Positions 1 through 8,197 of a stretch of DNA of 64,000 nucleotides are shown in pieces (position 1 is the first letter of the stretch; each line of letters begins with the position of its first letter). The notes beneath the pieces are model-generated. The model did no database searches. It had not been told where the DNA came from and saw only the letters and a program-made list of their open reading frames with translations. The stretch lies in contig CAVXXD010000018.1 in NCBI GenBank assembly GCA_963765625.1, forward strand, positions 62,001 to 126,000, given 5' to 3'. The translations under genes were made by a program, and so were the position numbers. This DNA is from CAVXXD01 sp963765625. GTDB lineage: Bacteria; Actinomycetota; Geothermincolia; Geothermincolales; Geothermincolaceae.

Positions 1-667
1 GGATCTGCACCAGGGCCTGGGCCGCCACCCCCAGCGTGGTCCCTACGGCCAGCACCACCAGGTGGAGGTTGTTGTCACGCGCCCCGGGCAGCAGGGCGAA
101 GACCGCCACCGTGGCTATGACCACCACGTTGTTGGCGATGGGCGCGAAAGCAGGCACGGTGAAGTGGCGGTGGGAATTGAGCAGCCCGCCGAAGATGGCC
201 GCCAATCCGTAAAAGACTATCTGGGGCATGAAGAAACGCAAAAAGAAGGTGGCTTGCGACCGCACCATCTCCGTGCTGACGTCGGAGGTGGAATAGGACC
301 CGAAGATGGTCATCAACCGGATGACCAGGGGGCTTGCGAATATCCCCACCACTGTTACCAGGGCCAGGATGGCCAGGCTGATGTTGGTGGCCGAACTGGC
401 GACGTAATAGGCTTCTTCCCGGGACCGGGTGGAGAGGTATTCCACGAACACCGGTATGAACAGGGAGGCTAGGACGCCCCCGATCACCAGGTCGTAGACC
501 ATGTTGGGGATGGAGTTGGCCAGGTTGTAGGTGGACGGCAGGTTGGTCTGGCCGTACTGCAGGGTCAGGCCGAGCACGTAGGCGAGAGCGGCGTAGCGCA
601 TGAAGCCGGTGAGGCGGGACAGGGTGGTCCCGGCGGCCATGACCGCGGCGTTGCGCGCGTGGGTCAA
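1..667 (-). CDS. murJ: MurJ/MviN lipid II flippase, N-terminal part
   Basis: This is the first ~222 residues of a MurJ-type flippase (MOP/MviN superfamily), which moves lipid II across the inner membrane for peptidoglycan synthesis; the rest lies beyond the window edge. My own reverse-strand translation begins MTHARNAAVMAAGTTLSR, the usual N-terminal amphipathic stretch, and continues through hydrophobic helices with the family-like segment NSIPNMVYDLVIGG. The start is taken as TTG at 667, because GGGAGG lies 7 bases upstream; an ATG at 640 is the alternative. It follows a DUF6049-like gene on the same strand with a 61-bp gap, the same partnership seen in mycobacteria (the Rv3909-Rv3910 arrangement). 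Confidence 0.9.
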   Translation of the reverse strand, partial: MTHARNAAVMAAGTTLSRLTGFMRYAALAYVLGLTLQYGQTNLPSTYNLANSIPNMVYDLVIGGVLASLFIPVFVEYLSTRSREEAYYVASSATNISLAILALVTVVGIFASPLVIRLMTIFGSYSTSDVSTEMVRSQATFFLRFFMPQIVFYGLAAIFGGLLNSHRHFTVPAFAPIANNVVVIATVAVFALLPGARDNNLHLVVLAVGTTLGVAAQALVQI

Positions 668-728
668 AGGGGCGCCTCCCTGACCTTCAGGTTCCGGCCC
701 TCCTGCCGGCCCAGCCACCGGCGGGGCC

Positions 729-2786
729 TCAGGAATGCTCATGCCTGCCCCGTTTGCCCCAGTGGCTCATTCTCCGCAGCAGCATGGCCAGGAGTAGCGC
801 CCCCAGCAGGGCGGCCAGGAAGATCAGGGCCAGGGTGTTCAGGCTCGAGGTCCGCAGGTTCACGGTGGAACGGGAGATCTCCAGCCCTTCACCCGTCAGG
901 ACGATGTCCAGAAGGAAACTGCCTTTGCGCTGGGTCTCCACGTCGAACTGGAAGCGGTTGTCCTGTGGGTTGACCACGACTTCCCGCTGGTTGCCCTCAG
1001 GGAAGATGACGGAAGTGTCTGAGAGTATCAGGTCCGCCTTGATGGGATAATCATTGGTGTTGCTCACCGCTACGGTCAACACCCCTTTGGTGCTGGCCAG
1101 AGTGACTGTGCCCCTTTCCTGTACCTGGACGCCCGCCATTTCGCCGGAGACACGGTCGTTTAAGGACTGCAGCACCTGCTCGCCACGCGACTGGTAGCCC
1201 TCCAGGTAGAGGTCGGCGTTCTCAGCGGCGAGGACGTCGGCGTAGAGCAAGTCCTTCAGAGAGTTTTCCTCGAAGAGCAAGTCGCGATAGGCCATGGTAA
1301 AGGTGCGGGTCTCGTCCAGCTGGCCGAAGAGAACGGGGTCGGCTTCGAGGAAGGCCGCCGGCAGCACGGCTGGCCCCTCCGGCATCGCCACCTCGTCCAG
1401 CGCCGCGTCCGGCAGGGCCGTCTGGAGCCAGGGCGCCGATTCCAGGGCGGCGTAGATCTGGTCCATCAGCCGGGCTTCGGGCTGGAAGTCGTCCGGGAAG
1501 GCCAGCAGGCAGGCCCTCTTCTCGGCCGGCCTGTCTCCCTGCATCAGGAAGGTCTCGGCCAGCAGGTTCTCCACCACCTCCTGGTCACTCCGCTCGGTGC
1601 TGTCGTCCGCCAGGTAGGCATAGAGCTGCTCGTCCGCCACCCAGGCGTCGATGGACTGGCCTTCACCGGCATCCAGCTTGACCGGGTAGCCTGCCCTCGT
1701 ACCGGATAACAGGGCGGCCCCTTCAGCCGATGCCGCCAGGTCTTCTTCAGCTACGACGGTGTAGGTGAGCCCCTGCTCCGCCAGGATCTCCGGGGTCTGG
1801 GGGCCCAGGGCGTAACAGGGAGGAAAGAAACCGGTGTCGGGGACGGATGGGAGGAAGTCCTGGAGAACCCGCAGCCCCATGGCCACCTGCCCGCGAGCGT
1901 CATCGACCCAGCCCCTGTTCTCGAGCTGTTCCAGGTCGGCATAGGCGTAGCTGGAAGACAGCAGGCTGGCCCGGCCTTCCCCGGTGGACTTGCGCAAGGC
2001 CTCGGCCACGAACGACGCGCCTCCCTCCTGTTCTCCGGAAGAAGCCCCCAGCTCCGCGAGATCCTCGAGGACCATGGAGGAAAAGGCCAGCGTGGACTTG
2101 ACTCCCGGGTGGCCTTCAACGGCGGAAAGAAGAGAATAAAGAAAACCCTCGCTGCCCGGTTCGCCGTTGCAGGCTGCTTCGAGATCCGATTCCACCAGGT
2201 TTCCCTGGGCGTCCCGATAGGGCGTATAATGCGACTCCCACAAGGGCATGACCTCCAGGGCTTCGCCGTGCAGGGTCATGTGGACCATCAGGAAGCCCTG
2301 GTACTCCGCGACCTTGGTGCCACGGCGAGTCGCGTCCACGGAGTAGGGCCAGGCTCCTTCCGGCAGGTCCAGGGCGGGAAGGTCTACTTCGTACTCCTGG
2401 TGAAGGACGCCTGGGTCGACCTTGAGGCCGGTGGCCAGGGAGATGGTCTCCCTGGCCTTGTGGCTCTTAGCGGCGCGGAAATTAAAAAGCTCCGTCCGGT
2501 CGTCGCAGGAAGAGTAGAGGCTGAAAGTGACGGATATTCCGTCCAGGGCCTGTGCCCCCGGGTTTTCCAGGGCCACGTCGAGTGGCATCTTCTCGTTGCC
2601 GGTATACCAGAGCGCGTCCCTGGTGACGCGCAGGCTCAGCGCCGGGGCCTCCTCGACCGCCGGCGCCGGCAGGGCCGGCATCATCAGAAGGGCCAGGAAG
2701 AAGGCGACGAGCGTCTGAGCGGCATGCCTCGCCGGCCTTCGCCCCCCTGACGCGCTATGGTCGGTTCTCATCTTGTTCATAACCAT
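729..2786 (-). CDS. DUF6049-like exported membrane-anchored protein
   Basis: This 685-residue protein has an N-terminal hydrophobic signal segment (about residues 22-43, ending PALPAPA), a long extracytoplasmic region and one C-terminal transmembrane helix near residues 645-665 followed by a basic tail. The region after the signal looks like a beta-sandwich (YTGNEKMPLDVALENPG). It lies immediately upstream of murJ in the same direction, the position of DUF6049 proteins in Actinomycetota, so the assignment rests on architecture plus context. Its biochemical role is unknown; a part in cell-envelope assembly with MurJ is inference. Its start overlaps the upstream acetyltransferase by 32 bases. 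In-frame ATGs at 2780 and 2771 are also possible, and no strong Shine-Dalgarno sequence separates them. Confidence 0.75.
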   Translation of the reverse strand: MVMNKMRTDHSASGGRRPARHAAQTLVAFFLALLMMPALPAPAVEEAPALSLRVTRDALWYTGNEKMPLDVALENPGAQALDGISVTFSLYSSCDDRTELFNFRAAKSHKARETISLATGLKVDPGVLHQEYEVDLPALDLPEGAWPYSVDATRRGTKVAEYQGFLMVHMTLHGEALEVMPLWESHYTPYRDAQGNLVESDLEAACNGEPGSEGFLYSLLSAVEGHPGVKSTLAFSSMVLEDLAELGASSGEQEGGASFVAEALRKSTGEGRASLLSSSYAYADLEQLENRGWVDDARGQVAMGLRVLQDFLPSVPDTGFFPPCYALGPQTPEILAEQGLTYTVVAEEDLAASAEGAALLSGTRAGYPVKLDAGEGQSIDAWVADEQLYAYLADDSTERSDQEVVENLLAETFLMQGDRPAEKRACLLAFPDDFQPEARLMDQIYAALESAPWLQTALPDAALDEVAMPEGPAVLPAAFLEADPVLFGQLDETRTFTMAYRDLLFEENSLKDLLYADVLAAENADLYLEGYQSRGEQVLQSLNDRVSGEMAGVQVQERGTVTLASTKGVLTVAVSNTNDYPIKADLILSDTSVIFPEGNQREVVVNPQDNRFQFDVETQRKGSFLLDIVLTGEGLEISRSTVNLRTSSLNTLALIFLAALLGALLLAMLLRRMSHWGKRGRHEHS

Positions 2787-3558
2787 ATATGTGCCGTGGG
2801 GCCACGCTCTTGTTGAATCCCATCTCGCGGTACATCTTCTGAGCCGTGGCGTTCTCCTCTTGCGTATTCACCAGAAAGGCTCTCGCCCCCTTTTTCCTGA
2901 GCCAGGCCACCTGCTCGAGCAGAAGGGCCTTTCCCCAGCCCTGGTCCTGATGGCCACGGTCTACCGCCAACCTTTGGATGAAGCCGCAGTAGCGGTTGGT
3001 TCCGGCGATACAGTACCCCACCAGCTTGCCGTCCTCCTCCGCCACCATCACGCTGTTGAGGTCGCAGTAGCGGGAGATGCAGCGGACGTTCCAAGAGTCC
3101 AGCTTCCAGAAAAGGTCGAAGGCGGACTCGTCCACCCGCAAGACTTCCTCGAGATCTTCTTTCCGGAAGCGCCGGAGATGTCCGGGTGCCGGCCGCCGGT
3201 GGGGGATGGAGATGGTGTTTGAGTCCCCCTCCAGCAGCAGGATGTTCTTGAAGGGCTTGAAGCCTCCACTCTTGAAGAAGGGGACGGCCTCGGGGGTCAA
3301 CATGCGGGTGATGATCATGTCTCCCGGCGGCAGGTAATCCTGGAGAGAGAAGTCCAGAAGAACCTTTCCGGTATCGTGGTCAGCGGCGATGGCCCAGAGG
3401 GAATGGAAATCGCTCCCCGCCCGCCATCTTCCGATGATCAGGTAGCCCATGAGGCGGCTGTCCTGCGCGGTGTAGATGCGCCCCTCGAGGTGCTCGAAGA
3501 ACTCGTTGTACAGCGCTCGGGTGGGAAAGAGGTTGGTCCGCCCCACCTCCTTCCACAA
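2755..3558 (-). CDS. GNAT-family N-acetyltransferase
   Basis: The C-terminal half carries a GNAT fold. The acetyl-CoA pyrophosphate loop reads QDQGWGKALLLE, followed by the typical NATAQKMYREMGF end. The N-terminal half may be a second, degenerate GNAT domain, giving a tandem arrangement like mycothiol-synthase relatives; the substrate cannot be told. The first conventional start is TTG at 3558. The open frame continues upstream for 13 more codons to ATA at 3597, and that ATA has an AGGAG sequence 7 bases before it, overlapping the stop codon of the TauE-like gene. The upstream residues (DTHRAGTAEIRGLW) look coded, so initiation at ATA is a real possibility. The gene overlaps the next gene by 32 bases and is probably co-transcribed with it. 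Confidence 0.8.
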   Translation of the reverse strand: MWKEVGRTNLFPTRALYNEFFEHLEGRIYTAQDSRLMGYLIIGRWRAGSDFHSLWAIAADHDTGKVLLDFSLQDYLPPGDMIITRMLTPEAVPFFKSGGFKPFKNILLLEGDSNTISIPHRRPAPGHLRRFRKEDLEEVLRVDESAFDLFWKLDSWNVRCISRYCDLNSVMVAEEDGKLVGYCIAGTNRYCGFIQRLAVDRGHQDQGWGKALLLEQVAWLRKKGARAFLVNTQEENATAQKMYREMGFNKSVAPRHIYGYEQDENRP

Positions 3559-3609
3559 GCCCCTGATCTCGGCGGTTCCCGCCCTGTGAGTATCTATGTC
3601 GGCTCTCCT

Positions 3610-4404
3610 CTAAAAGATCGTCCTCAGTTCATTGACCATGAACATTATACCGGTTAGGGCGAGAAGGAAAGAGAAGAGCGTGAGCACCAGGCGGGACTGG
3701 GACCGCAGGGTGAAACGGGACCCCAGCCAGGAGCCGGGCAGCGCCCCCAGAGCCATGGCCCCGCAGAGTGCCCAGTCGACGTGCCCCAGCAGGGAATGGA
3801 CCACCGTGCCGGGGATGGCCAGGAAGGCGATGGATACCAGGGAGGTGCCCATGGCTTCCTTGACCTCCATGTCCAGCCAGAGAAGAAAGGCCGGGACCAT
3901 GATAACGCCTCCCCCCACCCCCAGGAGCCCGGAGAGGAGCCCGGCGCCCAGCCCGATGAGGACCAATCTCCAGGACGCCGGAGCAGGGCGCCGGACCGGT
4001 GGTACGGTTTTGCCGGCAGGCTCCTCTCCGGTAACCATGGCTTTTGCCATGGTGCGCCCGGCCGTGTACAGGATGAGCAGGGCCGTTATCAACATAAGCC
4101 AGTCCAGGCCCAGGTAGCGGGTGACATAGGCGCCTCCCGCGGAGGCCGCGGCCCCGACCGGGCCCACGATTAAGACGACGCGCCTGTCGACCAGGCCCTG
4201 TTTCCAGTAGTTGAAGCCGCCGGTCACGGCGGAGGGTATGGCCAGGGGAAGAGTGGTTCCCAGGGCGATGCCTGCCGGCTCCTGCAGGATCAAGCGGATG
4301 GCCGGGGTGGAGAAGATGGCCCCGCCGACGCCGAAGGCGCCGGAAAAACAGCCGGTGATGAAGCCGAGAAGGCCGGCAAGGAAGAGGCGGGTTGCGTTTA
4401 TCAT
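3610..4404 (-). CDS. TauE/SafE-family membrane transport protein
   Basis: This 264-residue, very hydrophobic protein has about eight membrane helices. It carries the family's duplicated glycine-rich motif, once near the N terminus (GCFSGAFGVGGAIFSTPA) and once near the middle (GLLSGLLGVGGGVIMVPA). TauE/SafE proteins export or import small anions such as sulfite, sulfoacetate or related organic acids; the substrate here is not shown. It starts at ATG 4404. It lies 13 bases downstream of the YbaK-like gene and 12 bases upstream of the possible ATA start of the acetyltransferase, so it is probably part of a minus-strand operon. Confidence 0.88.
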   Translation of the reverse strand: MINATRLFLAGLLGFITGCFSGAFGVGGAIFSTPAIRLILQEPAGIALGTTLPLAIPSAVTGGFNYWKQGLVDRRVVLIVGPVGAAASAGGAYVTRYLGLDWLMLITALLILYTAGRTMAKAMVTGEEPAGKTVPPVRRPAPASWRLVLIGLGAGLLSGLLGVGGGVIMVPAFLLWLDMEVKEAMGTSLVSIAFLAIPGTVVHSLLGHVDWALCGAMALGALPGSWLGSRFTLRSQSRLVLTLFSFLLALTGIMFMVNELRTIF

Positions 4405-4417
4405 GGGATCACGCGGC

Positions 4418-4882
4418 CTATTTAACTATGTCGACGACCTCAGCATCCGCTGCGCGTACCAGGTCGTAGGATCGTATCTTGAGGATGGAGTGGGGTTCCC
4501 CGCTGCCCCCGTAGACCACGTCTTCCCGCAGTGCCTGCAGGTCGATGTAGGCAGGCAGGTCCTTGGTCCAGGCAACGGGTGGGGTATAGCCCACGAGATA
4601 GCCGGTCAGTTCCCTGACCTCGTCCTGGTTGGCCAGCTTCAGGGAAGACACACCAGCGACCTTTTTTAGTTTGTTGAAGTCGACCTTGCGATCCCCGGGG
4701 ATCAGAACGGCCAGGGGGCCGCTGTCGGCCAGGAAGACGACGACCTTGATTATCTGGTGGGATTCCAGGCCCAGCTGGGCCGCGATCTGCTCTACACTGC
4801 GCGCCGCCGAGGCCAATTTGCTCAGTTCGTGGGGTATGTCAAGCGTCTGCAGATGGTTATGGACATCAACGCTCGTACGCAA
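4418..4882 (-). CDS. YbaK/ProX-type aminoacyl-tRNA deacylase domain protein
   Basis: This is a single YbaK/aminoacyl-tRNA editing domain of about 155 residues, of the kind that hydrolyses mischarged tRNA in trans (for example Cys- or Ala-tRNAPro). Visible family features are the IIKVVVFL segment with the conserved lysine, LIPGDRKVDFNKLKK, the GYTPPV loop and the C-terminal DVVYGGSG. The start is chosen as TTG at 4882 because AGGAG sits 5 bases before it; GTG at 4900 gives six more residues. A likely promoter at 4949-4977 precedes it. Which tRNA it edits cannot be told from sequence. Confidence 0.85.
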   Translation of the reverse strand: MRTSVDVHNHLQTLDIPHELSKLASAARSVEQIAAQLGLESHQIIKVVVFLADSGPLAVLIPGDRKVDFNKLKKVAGVSSLKLANQDEVRELTGYLVGYTPPVAWTKDLPAYIDLQALREDVVYGGSGEPHSILKIRSYDLVRAADAEVVDIVK

Positions 4883-4948
4883 ATCGACTCCTGACCGCAC
4901 GGCAAATCCGAACCTTCAAGGTCCGGAAGAGGATACTACACCACGAGC

Positions 4949-4977
4949 ATTATAGCATGGTGAATAGGCTATTTCAG
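4949..4977 (-). promoter_or_regulatory. Putative sigma70-type promoter for the YbaK-TauE operon
   Basis: On the minus strand a perfect TATAAT (4954-4949) is preceded by CTGAAA (4977-4972) with a 17-base spacer. The expected start of transcription is near 4942, giving a leader of about 60 bases before the YbaK-like gene. It overlaps the end of the KGG gene, so the two genes may be transcribed separately. Confidence 0.5.
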
Positions 4978-5157
4978 CCCGCCCTTCCTGCCTATGTTCT
5001 GGTAGAACTCGATGCCGTAGCGCTCCTTGGTGGTGTTGCCGCCTTTCTTGCCGCCCATTTTGCCGATCTTCTGGTAGAACTCCGAACCATACTTCTTCAT
5101 GGTCGTCTGTCCGCCCCGCTTGCCTGCCTCGCTCCTGGTCATTTTCTTAGCCGCCAT
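4969..5157 (-). CDS. KGG-motif stress-type small protein (GsiB-like)
   Basis: This 62-residue basic, hydrophilic protein is built from two glycine/lysine-rich repeats of the KGG (stress-induced acidophilic repeat) type: AGKRGGQTTMKKYGSEFYQK and MGGKKGGNTTKERYGIEFYQ, each followed by an IG-K-GG segment. Family members include the Bacillus general stress protein GsiB; they are intrinsically disordered and have no known enzymatic function. ATG at 5157 is chosen because GGGGG lies about 7 bases upstream; an ATG at 5181 lacks such support. Both repeats end in a variant of IG(K/R)-GG, as expected. Confidence 0.85.
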   Translation of the reverse strand: MAAKKMTRSEAGKRGGQTTMKKYGSEFYQKIGKMGGKKGGNTTKERYGIEFYQNIGRKGGLK

Positions 5158-5218
5158 GCTCAAACCCCCTTTCAGCTTCACTGTAGCGACCCTCTCGCCG
5201 CCCGCGTTGCCGTTCGCC

Positions 5219-5335
5219 TTACTTCACAATATAGTTTTTCCCACTGTACATCATTCTAAACACGCAGGGGACGTTGATGATCAACATGCCCGGCACACTC
5301 AGCATGCTACCACTCAGGTAGTAGCCTACGAACAT
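5219..5335 (-). CDS. Possible 38-residue hydrophobic peptide
   Basis: A short open frame starts at ATG 5335 with GGGGGAG 6 bases upstream, a well-spaced ribosome binding site, and ends at TAA 5219, 61 bases before the KGG gene on the same strand. The peptide is hydrophobic in the middle (GMLIINVPCVF) and ends in a short polar tail. I recognise no family. The good Shine-Dalgarno spacing is the only positive evidence, and the surrounding DNA is AT-richer than neighbouring genes, so this could be chance. Confidence 0.3.
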   Translation of the reverse strand: MFVGYYLSGSMLSVPGMLIINVPCVFRMMYSGKNYIVK

Positions 5336-5692
5336 AAATTACTCCCCCAGATGAATAGTAAAAGAATGATCGGGAACCTATCATGTTAGTAGAAGCTAAC
5401 CAGCGGACCTTGATATCAGAGCCGGCAGACCAGAGGCCGGGACATAGAGAAAAAGAACTGAACGAGAGAAATACCGTCGCGGGCGAGGACGCAGCACATG
5501 TCACTATCCCTTAAGAACAGCCCTAACAGCATTCCCCAAGCATCATTCGGAGCCGACAAGCCGAGATAGCCATCTACCCCAGCAGCCTACACGGCAGCCC
5601 CCTAACGTAGTAACATTCGCAACAACCGTCCGCGGCGATCTTTTAACATAGACATACCACCCCCCCCAACACGGGTATGTCAGTTCCTTACT
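5336..5692. other. AT-richer stretch with no recognisable gene
   Basis: This 357-base stretch is near 50% GC against more than 60% around it and has no convincing coding frame on either strand. It contains a hairpin with arms GACATACC (5651-5658) and GGTATGTC (5674-5681), followed directly by a strong plus-strand terminator. The tandem hairpins suggest that a plus-strand transcript ends here, possibly a non-coding RNA. I looked for tmRNA, RNase P RNA, SRP RNA and tRNA signatures and found none. Confidence 0.4.
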
Positions 5693-5728
5693 AAAGAGCT
5701 CCGGCCCCCCGGGGCTCTTTTGCTTTTT
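5693..5728 (+). terminator. Rho-independent terminator
   Basis: A 12-bp stem (5693-5704 paired with 5709-5720, one G-U pair) closes a CCCC loop and is followed by TTGCTTTTT on the plus strand. The T-run is weak on the minus strand, so it mainly stops plus-strand transcription coming from the unexplained region at 5336-5692. Confidence 0.8.
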
Positions 5729-5844
5729 CGGATATTTTCCGTTTCCTTGACCGAACGCATTCAGCCCTGGCAGGTTTGTGCCGAAAATTAGAATGTGCGC
5801 GCCGGGCGCGCCGTGAAGGTGTTGATCAAGCCAAGAGAGCGGAC

Positions 5845-6399
5845 ATGCAGCCGAACGAAACCTGCCTCGTTGTTGCCAGAAGACAGCCTGCCGGGATGGT
5901 CCCCAGGGGCCTGTTCACCCCCGAGGAGGTAAGAACGGCCTACGGCTGCCTGCGGGAAGCCCATGCCAGGGGCGATCTCGAGCGTCAGCGTTACGAAAAC
6001 ATGCTCAAGGCCCTGAAGTTCGTGGACGTGCACGGCCGGATCTGGAGCATCGGCTCGCAGACGGGTGGCTGGTATTACAATTTCAACTTCCAGTGGTACT
6101 CCGGCGAGCCCTATTCCATGCTGACCCGCATGGAATCGGCCTCGCCGACCTGCCTGCACTGCGGCAACGACACTCCATCCCGCTTCGCCGTCTACTGCAT
6201 CATCTGCGGAAGGCCGCTGTCCACCCTTCCGGCCAGAAACACCCTGGTAGTGGATGCCCATACGACCCCGCCGCAGGAAGGAAGGTTACGGCAGCGCCTG
6301 AGCCTGGCCTGCCTGGCGCTGGCCCTGATGGCCGTGGCTTTTCTGTTCTACATGTACGTGAGCGGGACCATGCTCTACGCGGGATTCGGCGCCAGCTGA
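5845..6399 (+). CDS. Membrane protein with CxxC zinc ribbon, unknown function
   Basis: This protein of about 184 residues has three visible parts. First comes a helical, aromatic-rich region (EEVRTAYGCLREAHARGDLE, then WSIGSQTGGWYYNFNF and WYSGEP). Then there is a zinc ribbon, CLHCG followed 11 residues later by CIICG. Last is one C-terminal membrane helix (about residues 152-175). I do not recognise a named family; the ribbon plus tail anchor suggests a membrane-bound, cytosol-facing accessory protein. ATG at 5845 is preferred, with AGAGAGCGG upstream; a TTG at 5776 opens the same frame but adds an arginine-rich stretch that looks non-coding. It stands alone between a terminator and the next operon. 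Confidence 0.6.
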   Translation: MQPNETCLVVARRQPAGMVPRGLFTPEEVRTAYGCLREAHARGDLERQRYENMLKALKFVDVHGRIWSIGSQTGGWYYNFNFQWYSGEPYSMLTRMESASPTCLHCGNDTPSRFAVYCIICGRPLSTLPARNTLVVDAHTTPPQEGRLRQRLSLACLALALMAVAFLFYMYVSGTMLYAGFGAS

Positions 6400-6558
6400 C
6401 CCAACCAATTCTCCCCGGGCCGATGATCCACATCGCGCTGCCTGCACGTGAAGGAGCTGTCTTGAAAGTGGTAAACTTTACGAGGCCGTAAGGCGGGAGA
6501 GGAACAAAATAGAGGGCCTGCGACGTCATGGTCTTCGAGAACACTGAAAGGCACGAAC

Positions 6559-7242
6559 ATGCTGCAGCGCTTCGCGTATCTGTTTAACAGCCTGGCCGTC
6601 AAGGCCGCGCCCTACATGAGCCTGGCCGACCGCTTCCGGGAATCCATGGGCGGAACTCCGACATGGCTGGCAGTGGCGGTCATCTCCATGCTGCCCATAT
6701 TCGAGCTTCGCGGGGGCATACCGGCAGGAGTGGCCCTGGACATGGCGGTGTGGAAAGCTTCGGTCATCGCAGTCGTCGCCAACCTGCTGCCGATTCCCTT
6801 CGTCCTCTGGCTGCTAGGCCCCTTGTCAGATTGGCTGAGCAAGCACTCGAAGATTATGAACCGCTTCTTCACCTGGCTTTTCACGCGGACCCGCCGCAAG
6901 CACTCCAAAGACTTCGAGCGCTGGCAGGAAGTAGCCCTGATGGTCTTCGTGGCTATTCCCCTGCCCATGACCGGTGCCTGGTCCGGTGCGGTGGCCGCCT
7001 TCGTCTTCGATATCCCCTTCTGGCCTGCCCTTCTCTTCATCTCCCTGGGAGTGGTCATCGCGGCTGTGGTGGTGTCCCTGGCCACCAGCTTCTCTTTCCT
7101 GGTCGGCTGGCAGGGCTCACTGATCTTCTTCGCCCTGCTCACCGGATTACTGGTCTACATCTTCATGCGGGGCAAGAAGGAGTTCTCCGGCGAACAGCCG
7201 GAAGGGGAGAAAACGGAAATCGCAACGGATGGAGAGACATGA
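6559..7242 (+). CDS. Small multi-drug export family protein (PF06695-like)
   Basis: This 227-residue integral membrane protein belongs to the 'small multi-drug export' family. Recognisable features are ISMLPIFELRGGIPAG, the central basic loop (TRTRRKHSKDFERW) and the second half VFVAIPLPMTGAWSG. The family name is historical and its function is poorly established. The stop codon overlaps the start of the following LCP gene in an ATGA arrangement, so the two are translationally coupled and probably serve the same envelope process. The C terminus is charged and cytosolic-looking. I see no clear promoter in the 159 bases upstream. Confidence 0.85.
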   Translation: MLQRFAYLFNSLAVKAAPYMSLADRFRESMGGTPTWLAVAVISMLPIFELRGGIPAGVALDMAVWKASVIAVVANLLPIPFVLWLLGPLSDWLSKHSKIMNRFFTWLFTRTRRKHSKDFERWQEVALMVFVAIPLPMTGAWSGAVAAFVFDIPFWPALLFISLGVVIAAVVVSLATSFSFLVGWQGSLIFFALLTGLLVYIFMRGKKEFSGEQPEGEKTEIATDGET

Positions 7243-8177
7243 GACCAAAGCGCCACAGGACGATCGCCATCGTGGCGTCGGCCGTGATCGTGGCGGTCGT
7301 GGGACTGCTGGGCTATATCGACTGGTGGCGCGGCTCGGAGGACGGCGGGGAGAAGGAGCCGGAGCCGGCGATGGTGGCGGACTGGCCCGGAGTGGAGATG
7401 CCCCCCCTCTACCAGGAGCCGGGGCCGGTGGAGCAGGAGCCCTTCAACGTACTATTTCTGGTCAAGGGCAAGACCCGCAACGGCCAGGGCAAGACCTACG
7501 TCTGGGAAGCGATAATGGTGGTCCACTGTGATGAGTCCCTCCAGAAGACCGCCCTGTTGTCCATCCCCCGGAACACCTACGTGGAGATAGCGGGGCAGGG
7601 AAAGCATACCCTCGACGAGGTCTACGGGCTGGGAGATACCGCCTTCACGAGGCAGGTGGTGAAAGAGATAACCGGCATGGACATGAACTTCGTCGTGGTC
7701 CTGAGCGAGGAGCAGCTCGCGCGGCTGGTGGACCTGGCCGGCGGAATCGAGTTCACCGTGCAGGAAGAGGTATCCGACTCTCGCTGGGGAAACCTCGAGC
7801 CGGGTACCGTGCGCCTCGACGGCACGGACGTCCTCCTGGTAACCGTGGCGCCCGGTTATCCCGGGGGGGAGCCGGCGCGCATCGAGTCCCAGCAGGCCCT
7901 GGCCATAGCGGCGGCCAACCAGGTCCACCGCGCCGGCCAGCAGCCCGGCCAGGCCTGGACGGTCAACCTGGGGATGGAAGGGGTGGAGAGCGATCTGACC
8001 GTGGAGAAGGCCATCCGCCTGATGAGGGAGTTCATCTCCTGGCCGGTAGTGGACATCAGCGCCGGCGTCGCTCCCGGCACCGGCGGGACCATCAACGGCA
8101 AGAGCGTCTACCTGCTGGACCAGGAGAAGATGGAGGAGACGGCCCGCAGTATCGAGGCCAGCGCCACGGTGCCGTAG
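7239..8177 (+). CDS. LytR-CpsA-Psr (LCP) family protein
   Basis: This 312-residue LCP-family protein has a short cytosolic N terminus, one membrane helix (about residues 8-25) and an extracytoplasmic LCP domain. LCP enzymes move polyprenyl-phosphate-linked glycopolymers onto peptidoglycan. Visible family features are SIPRNTYVEI, the conserved arginine region around the lipid pocket, and DLAGGIEFTVQEEV. The start is ATG 7239, which overlaps the upstream stop codon as ATGA; longer versions of the frame run into the other gene and are not real. The domain is on the short side and lacks an obvious C-terminal LytR extension. Confidence 0.85.
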   Translation: MRPKRHRTIAIVASAVIVAVVGLLGYIDWWRGSEDGGEKEPEPAMVADWPGVEMPPLYQEPGPVEQEPFNVLFLVKGKTRNGQGKTYVWEAIMVVHCDESLQKTALLSIPRNTYVEIAGQGKHTLDEVYGLGDTAFTRQVVKEITGMDMNFVVVLSEEQLARLVDLAGGIEFTVQEEVSDSRWGNLEPGTVRLDGTDVLLVTVAPGYPGGEPARIESQQALAIAAANQVHRAGQQPGQAWTVNLGMEGVESDLTVEKAIRLMREFISWPVVDISAGVAPGTGGTINGKSVYLLDQEKMEETARSIEASATVP

Positions 8178-8197
8178 GGATCACGTATGGAGGAGAC

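Noticed and set aside
5219..5700. Possible tmRNA, RNase P RNA or SRP RNA in the AT-richer gap
   Set aside because: None of the conserved 5' or 3' tmRNA ends, the RNase P core motifs or the SRP Alu/S-domain signature could be seen on either strand.
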